Source of the DNA: Nanobdellota archaeon
GTDB lineage: Archaea; Nanobdellota; Nanobdellia; Pacearchaeales; GW2011-AR1
Direction of reading: 5' to 3'
DNA length: 7,695 nt
Assembly: GCA_018830685.1 (NCBI GenBank)
Contig: JAHJRR010000035.1
Span: 1-7,695 of the forward strand
The position numbers and the translations under genes were made by a program. The notes beneath the pieces were generated by a model. That model did not search any database. It saw only the letters and a program-made list of their open reading frames with translations, and was not told the DNA's origin. Below, in pieces: positions 4,639 to 7,695 of this stretch. Numbering within the stretch: the stretch's first letter is position 1; every line of letters begins with the position of its first letter.

Positions 4639-4812
4639 TTATCTAAAAACCCCTTTTATTTGCTCAATCAGTGAAACACCTTTATCTTTGAGGATAAAAA
4701 TTGTAATCATAAGTATAACAAGAACTGCAATAGCTATAAGCAACCAAGGAAGATACTCCGAAACAACTCCATTCTTGCCCATCCTTTTCATCAACCTCTT
4801 TTCAAAAACCAT
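4639..4812 (-). CDS. Small class III signal pilin-like protein, first gene of cluster I (57 aa)
   Basis: I place the start at ATG 4812 rather than the longer in-frame ATG at 4833. The TATA box TTTATAAT (4834-4841) overlaps the upstream ATG and lies 26 bp before the inner one, and cluster II shows the same spacing. The protein begins MVFEKRLMKRMGKNG, then VVSEYLPWLLIAIAV. G15 is the likely cleavage point, E19 sits four residues into the mature chain, and the helix spans about 21-41. What remains after it is only DKGVSLIEQIKGVFR, a short amphipathic tail, so the mature product is nearly pure pilin stalk. It could be the bulk filament core subunit or a regulator of assembly. Small size and first position in the operon favour high expression, by inference. 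Confidence 0.78.
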   Translation of the reverse strand: MVFEKRLMKRMGKNGVVSEYLPWLLIAIAVLVILMITIFILKDKGVSLIEQIKGVFR

Positions 4813-4844
4813 AACAAAAAGAAGATAGACCAAATTATAAAGTT
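4813..4844 (-). promoter_or_regulatory. Cluster I promoter, near-copy of the cluster II promoter
   Basis: Minus-strand AACTTTATAATTTGG, then TCTATCTT and a T-rich stretch up to the ATG at 4812. The TATA core is at 4834-4841. It matches the cluster II promoter at 25 of 32 positions with identical spacing. It starts about 20 bp after the stop of the Lrp-like gene, so read-through from that gene is also possible. Confidence 0.75.
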
Positions 4845-4863
4845 TGCTGAACCTGAAATTTTT

Positions 4864-5844
4864 CTATCCCTCCTCAAATCCAATTGGAAAGTAAACCTGT
4901 TTGATTGTTTTAACAAATCTATTATATCTCCAGTAATCAACAACATCTGAAAACTTTTCCATAATCTCATCAATTAACTTTCTTAGTTCAATCACATCTT
5001 TTACCAGAACTTCAATCTCATAATCAGGTCCTCCTATAGTCTTCATTAAATTTTTTATATTCAAATGTGTTCTTGCAAATTCATACATTTCTTCCAATCG
5101 AGTGTGATTCAACAAATAAAAATCAACTTTATACATCTTATAACCAAGTTTCTTTTCATCAATTATTGCATTATAAGCCAAAATAACTTTCTTTTTCTCA
5201 AGTTGTTTTATTCTATAAGAAACCAGTTTTGCAGAAATCCCCACAGAAGAAGCAATATCCACAAGAGAGCTATTTGCATGTCTTGAAAGAATTTTAAGAA
5301 TTTCATAATCTTTTTTATCGACATTAGTTTCTTCCTTCACACCGCCTACTTCAAGAACAGTTTGCGATTTTTCAGAAGTCAAAATTTTTACAGGATAATG
5401 CACCATACTTTTAGATAGATAAAGCTCCTGTCGAAGAATGTACTTTCTATATGTTCCAAAAAATTTTTCCCATCTATCATAAAAATTACTTATATCTTTT
5501 ATCCAAGCATAAAATCCTATATCAACATCCCCCTCAAGATTGACTGTCCAAAGAAATAAATCATCTTCTTTCATCTTATTATAAATTTCTTCTTCTTTTA
5601 CAGGACTTATATTTCTAAATTTAAGATAAATTCTCACGCCGTCAAACCCAAGAGCCCTAAAGTCAATCAAAGCACTATACGATTGTATAAAACCTTCTTC
5701 TTCAAGTCTTCTTATCCGGTATCTGATCACTTGCTTTGATCGCCTTAGTTTCTTTCCAATTTTACTATCTGTCTTCCGACAATTCTGGGATAACTCATAC
5801 AAAATTTTCTTATCTAAATTATTTATTCCAATATTTCCATCCAT
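4864..5844 (-). CDS. Fused double Lrp/AsnC-type transcription regulator (326 aa)
   Basis: Two Lrp-like units are joined in one chain. Unit 1 has a winged HTH at about 9-60 (LDKKILYEL, with SKQVIRYRIRRLEEEGFI as recognition helix and wing) and a sensor-like domain at about 67-150 with LEGDVDIGFYAW. Unit 2 has an HTH at about 175-228 (DKKDYEILKIL, AKLVSYRIKQLEKKKVI) and a sensor-like domain at about 236-318 with IGGPDYEIEVLV. Classical Lrp proteins are about 150 residues and dimerise, so this protein is a built-in pseudo-dimer. Its ATG has a TATA-like element about 26 bp upstream and appears leaderless. It is divergent from the radical SAM gene, and 15-bp TACTA-N5-TAGTA repeats between them are candidate binding sites. 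Cluster I starts just downstream on the same strand. The family is clear. Target genes and effector are inferred or unknown. Confidence 0.9.
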   Translation of the reverse strand: MDGNIGINNLDKKILYELSQNCRKTDSKIGKKLRRSKQVIRYRIRRLEEEGFIQSYSALIDFRALGFDGVRIYLKFRNISPVKEEEIYNKMKEDDLFLWTVNLEGDVDIGFYAWIKDISNFYDRWEKFFGTYRKYILRQELYLSKSMVHYPVKILTSEKSQTVLEVGGVKEETNVDKKDYEILKILSRHANSSLVDIASSVGISAKLVSYRIKQLEKKKVILAYNAIIDEKKLGYKMYKVDFYLLNHTRLEEMYEFARTHLNIKNLMKTIGGPDYEIEVLVKDVIELRKLIDEIMEKFSDVVDYWRYNRFVKTIKQVYFPIGFEEG

Positions 5845-5864
5845 TATTTAACATTAGTCCCACT

Positions 5865-5876
5865 ATATTTTTAAAT
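5865..5876 (-). promoter_or_regulatory. TATA-like box of the Lrp-like regulator gene
   Basis: Minus-strand AATTTAAAAATA is centred about 26 bp before the ATG at 5844, consistent with a leaderless transcript like most genes in this window. Confidence 0.5.
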
Positions 5877-5905
5877 TTTTCTTTTTGACAAAAAAGTAGC
5901 CCAAT

Positions 5906-5939
5906 TAGTAATATATACCCATACTACTACAAGATAGTA
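5906..5939. promoter_or_regulatory. Nested TAGTA/TACTA half-sites in the divergent promoter region, possible Lrp operator
   Basis: Half-sites occur at 5906 (TAGTA), 5922 and 5925 (overlapping TACTA) and 5935 (TAGTA). TACTA-CAAGA-TAGTA (5925-5939) is a 15-bp inverted repeat, the usual length of Lrp-family sites. TAGTA-N11-TACTA (5906-5926) brackets the TATA box. Binding here would cover the TATA box and start site of the radical SAM gene, which fits repression. Confidence 0.45.
5909..5918 (+). promoter_or_regulatory. TATA box of the radical SAM gene
   Basis: TAATATATAC predicts a transcript start near 5939 and so a leader of about 23 nt. In that leader AAAGGA (5950-5955) sits six bases before the ATG at 5962. 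This is one of few genes here with both a leader and a Shine-Dalgarno-like site. Confidence 0.55.
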
Positions 5940-5961
5940 ACTAAAACACAAAGGACATAAA

Positions 5962-7230
5962 ATGGAAATAGAGAACCAAAACAATTCAAGAAAAAGATTG
6001 GATTCCATAGAAGCAGTCTTTGAAGAGAATTTTCCAAAAGAATACATAAATAATGTAGCTCATTGGGGAAACTTCTCAAAAGAAGAATTGCATCAAACCA
6101 ACATAGATGGAACTCAGAAGCTTAAGCATTTAGATATTGATTTCGGAAATTCATGTAGTTTGCGATGTCCCCACTGTTTCAGGAGAGATTCCAAATTTAC
6201 TAAGGGTTACGACAATTTAAAAGAAGAAGAGATAAAAGAATATATTCTTCAAGCAAAAGAATTAGGATTGGAGAGTGTCAAATTTTTAGGAGCAGGGGAG
6301 CCTTTTGAAAATCCGAGATTTTTGGGATTTTTAGAGTGGTTAAAGCAGAATGGAATTAGCACATCAGTTTTTACAAAAGGTCACGTTATCGGAGATGACA
6401 ATCTTGCAAAAAAATACAATTCACAGTATGGCATAAACAACGGAAAAGAATTAGCAAAAAAGCTAAAAGAACTAGATGTAAGCATATTACTTGGATTCAA
6501 CTCATTTGACAAAGAAACCCAAGAAAATTATGTTGGTTTAGAGAAATCCACTACAAAAAATTATGTGGAAGCCAGAGATAACGCACTTGAACGATTAGTA
6601 GAAGCGGGACTAAATAAGTATGAAGAAGGAAAACCAACAAGGCTAGCAATGATATCTGCTCCAGCTAAACCAGAAAATGTAGATGAATTAATAGACATCT
6701 ATAAATGGGGACGTAAAAGAAACATTTATGCACTAACATGTCCTTCTACAGTCAGCGGAAAAGGCATAGACGAAACAGAAAGAGTAAAGACACATGAAGG
6801 TTATATTGAAAAATTAAAATCTCATTATGTCAAAGTCTACAAATGGAATATTGAAAATGGCTTAACCAATTTGGAAGAATTTGAAAGGGAAGGCGTTTCT
6901 CTTTATCCTGGATGTCATCCTTGCACCCAAACTGCAGCAGGAATGTATCTTACCCTATCAGGAAAAGTCGTAAGATGTCCTGGCAGAGCGGACAAAAAAA
7001 GTACGTTTACCGAGGATATAAGACAAGAAGAAAACCTAAAAGAAGTTTGGAAGAAAAGCGAGAATTATAAACGTGCTGAGGGCAAGATAAAAACAATAGA
7101 GGGGGAGATGAATTACCATTGCCCTGCAAGAGATTGGGTTAGAGATAATGGAACAAGAGCACTCCCCCTTGATTTTTACCAAGATATCAAAAATAGGGTT
7201 TTGAATTACTTTAAAAGCGAAGCAGAATAA
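5962..7230 (+). CDS. Radical SAM enzyme with SPASM/twitch-like C-terminal cysteines (422 aa)
   Basis: The enzyme should bind a [4Fe-4S] cluster and S-adenosylmethionine through C65-x3-C69-x2-C72 (NSCSLRCPHCF). FLGAGEPFENP (108-118) corresponds to the SAM-contacting GGE-type motif. A leading segment of about 55 residues precedes the barrel. The C-terminal part has C318-x2-C321, C339 and C387 (YPGCHPC, VRCPG, YHCPARD), four Cys placed like an auxiliary cluster site of twitch/SPASM proteins, which mostly modify peptides or proteins. C260 is a further Cys. No signal peptide or membrane helix is seen, so it is cytoplasmic. It is the only plus-strand gene, divergent from the Lrp-like gene and convergent with the FlaJ-like gene. 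No precursor peptide ORF lies next to it. Substrate unknown; modification of a local Cys-rich pilin is possible but speculative, and a separate metabolic role is equally open. Confidence 0.88.
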   Translation: MEIENQNNSRKRLDSIEAVFEENFPKEYINNVAHWGNFSKEELHQTNIDGTQKLKHLDIDFGNSCSLRCPHCFRRDSKFTKGYDNLKEEEIKEYILQAKELGLESVKFLGAGEPFENPRFLGFLEWLKQNGISTSVFTKGHVIGDDNLAKKYNSQYGINNGKELAKKLKELDVSILLGFNSFDKETQENYVGLEKSTTKNYVEARDNALERLVEAGLNKYEEGKPTRLAMISAPAKPENVDELIDIYKWGRKRNIYALTCPSTVSGKGIDETERVKTHEGYIEKLKSHYVKVYKWNIENGLTNLEEFEREGVSLYPGCHPCTQTAAGMYLTLSGKVVRCPGRADKKSTFTEDIRQEENLKEVWKKSENYKRAEGKIKTIEGEMNYHCPARDWVRDNGTRALPLDFYQDIKNRVLNYFKSEAE

Positions 7231-7245
7231 AAATTATTAAATCTC

Positions 7246-7267
7246 AAAAATCCACTCGCTCCGCTCA
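7246..7267 (-). other. GC-rich GAGCG repeat followed by a T-run after the FlaJ-like gene
   Basis: Minus strand downstream of the TAG reads GAGCGGAGCGAGTGG and then ATTTTTGAG. The tandem GAGCG stands out in an AT-rich gap, and the T-run could end the transcript. This may be a terminator-associated or dispersed short repeat, but with one copy in the window this cannot be decided. Confidence 0.3.
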
Positions 7268-7271
7268 CAAC

Positions 7272-7695
7272 CTAAACCGCTCCTCCCAACACAATACTAA
7301 CCAAAACAAACAAAGCAATTGTAGCAAGAAGCGATGTCACAAAATAAAAAATCATTCCCGCGGACAAATTACTTCCAGTCTTGAATGTTTTCTGCACTCC
7401 ATCTTCACCAGAATCAATTACAACAAGCGTCCTCGTAAGAATGAAAATTATTTGAATCAAATAAATTCCAATTATTATCTGAAGGAAATATGGAGGTATC
7501 AAATCTGCAATTTGGAATATTCCACCAGGACCAACAAGTCCAGACAAACTCCCAGGAACCCCTTCAGAACCTAACTGAGACAAATCTAATTTTATGAGTA
7601 TCGCAGTAATCATCGAGGCCAAACCCACAACAACTCCAGAAAGAAGCGGTGCCAAGAAAGACATATTGCTCTTCATATCAGAAACAATCTCCGCA
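7272..7695 (-). CDS. FlaJ/TadC-like pilus assembly membrane protein, N-terminal part beyond the window
   Basis: The frame stays open past ATG 7676 to the window edge (AEIVSD before MKSNMSF), so the ATG is internal and only about 140 C-terminal residues are present. MSFLAPLLSGVVVGLASM begins a hydrophobic segment, and two more occur near residues 65-83 and 113-131 counted from the internal ATG. This spacing and the FLAPLLSG motif resemble the C-terminal part of T2SSF-type platform proteins (FlaJ/ArlJ, TadC), which anchor the assembly ATPase to the membrane. The stop is TAG at 7272-7274, convergent with the radical SAM gene 41 bp away. The assignment leans on the motif and the pilin-rich context. 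With the conserved cytoplasmic domain outside the window, another polytopic membrane protein is not fully excluded. Confidence 0.7.
   Translation of the reverse strand, partial: AEIVSDMKSNMSFLAPLLSGVVVGLASMITAILIKLDLSQLGSEGVPGSLSGLVGPGGIFQIADLIPPYFLQIIIGIYLIQIIFILTRTLVVIDSGEDGVQKTFKTGSNLSAGMIFYFVTSLLATIALFVLVSIVLGGAV

Noticed and set aside
4791..4973. Minus-strand 60-codon frame overlapping the end of the Lrp-like gene
   Set aside because: Shares DNA with the clearly conserved C-terminal sensor domain in another frame and runs across the cluster I promoter.
5065..5286. Plus-strand 73-codon frame opposite the Lrp-like gene
   Set aside because: Antisense to the second HTH domain, Phe/Ile/Cys-rich without motif; its Cys residues are scattered, not in a metal-site pattern.
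1..7695. CRISPR array, insertion sequence or integrase module
   Set aside because: No regularly spaced repeats, transposase or integrase motifs, or terminal inverted repeats were seen; the partial tRNA duplication alone does not show an attachment site.

Overview
The window looks like an AT-rich archaeal chromosome, most likely from a small-genome lineage such as DPANN (Woesearchaeota/Pacearchaeota-like). Four things suggest this: class III (archaeal) prepilin signal sequences in many small proteins; TATA boxes about 26 bp upstream of start codons, implying mostly leaderless transcripts; an A24 prepilin peptidase next to the pilin genes; and very tight gene packing. The lineage is an inference from sequence style, not a database result.

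Layout, from the right edge leftwards. At 7272-7695 (minus) lies the C-terminal end of a FlaJ/TadC-like pilus assembly membrane protein, cut by the window edge. Convergent to it is a radical SAM enzyme with a SPASM/twitch-like C-terminus (5962-7230, plus). Divergent from that enzyme is a fused double Lrp/AsnC-type regulator (4864-5844, minus). The 117-bp divergent gap carries TACTA/TAGTA inverted repeats. Next come two minus-strand clusters of pilin-like and small membrane proteins. Cluster I (4812 to 3899) has four genes of 57, 52, 159 and 34 aa. Cluster II (3518 to 1076) has five genes of 244, 130, 162, 173 and 101 aa. A separate Cys-rich pilin-like gene (668-1033), a 45-aa basic protein (495-632) and an A24 prepilin peptidase truncated by the left edge (1-456) follow.

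The 380-bp gap between the two clusters holds a tRNA-like gene with odd features (3681-3760, minus): GAU anticodon loop, long class II-type variable arm, A instead of U at position 8, and a bulged acceptor stem. Next to it is a partial duplicate (3801-3870) that has precisely lost the anticodon arm. Each copy has its own TATA box at an equivalent distance.

Read together, this is an archaeal type IV pilus-like locus. The peptidase would process the class III signal sequences and the FlaJ-like protein would form the membrane platform. About ten pilin-like proteins, several with paired cysteines, would make a heteromeric filament or pseudopilus-like structure. The two clusters are driven by near-identical promoters with identical TATA-to-ATG spacing, which implies coordinated expression and fixes two start codons. 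Whether the Lrp-like regulator and radical SAM enzyme belong functionally to the pilus system or are a separate inserted pair cannot be settled from the sequence.
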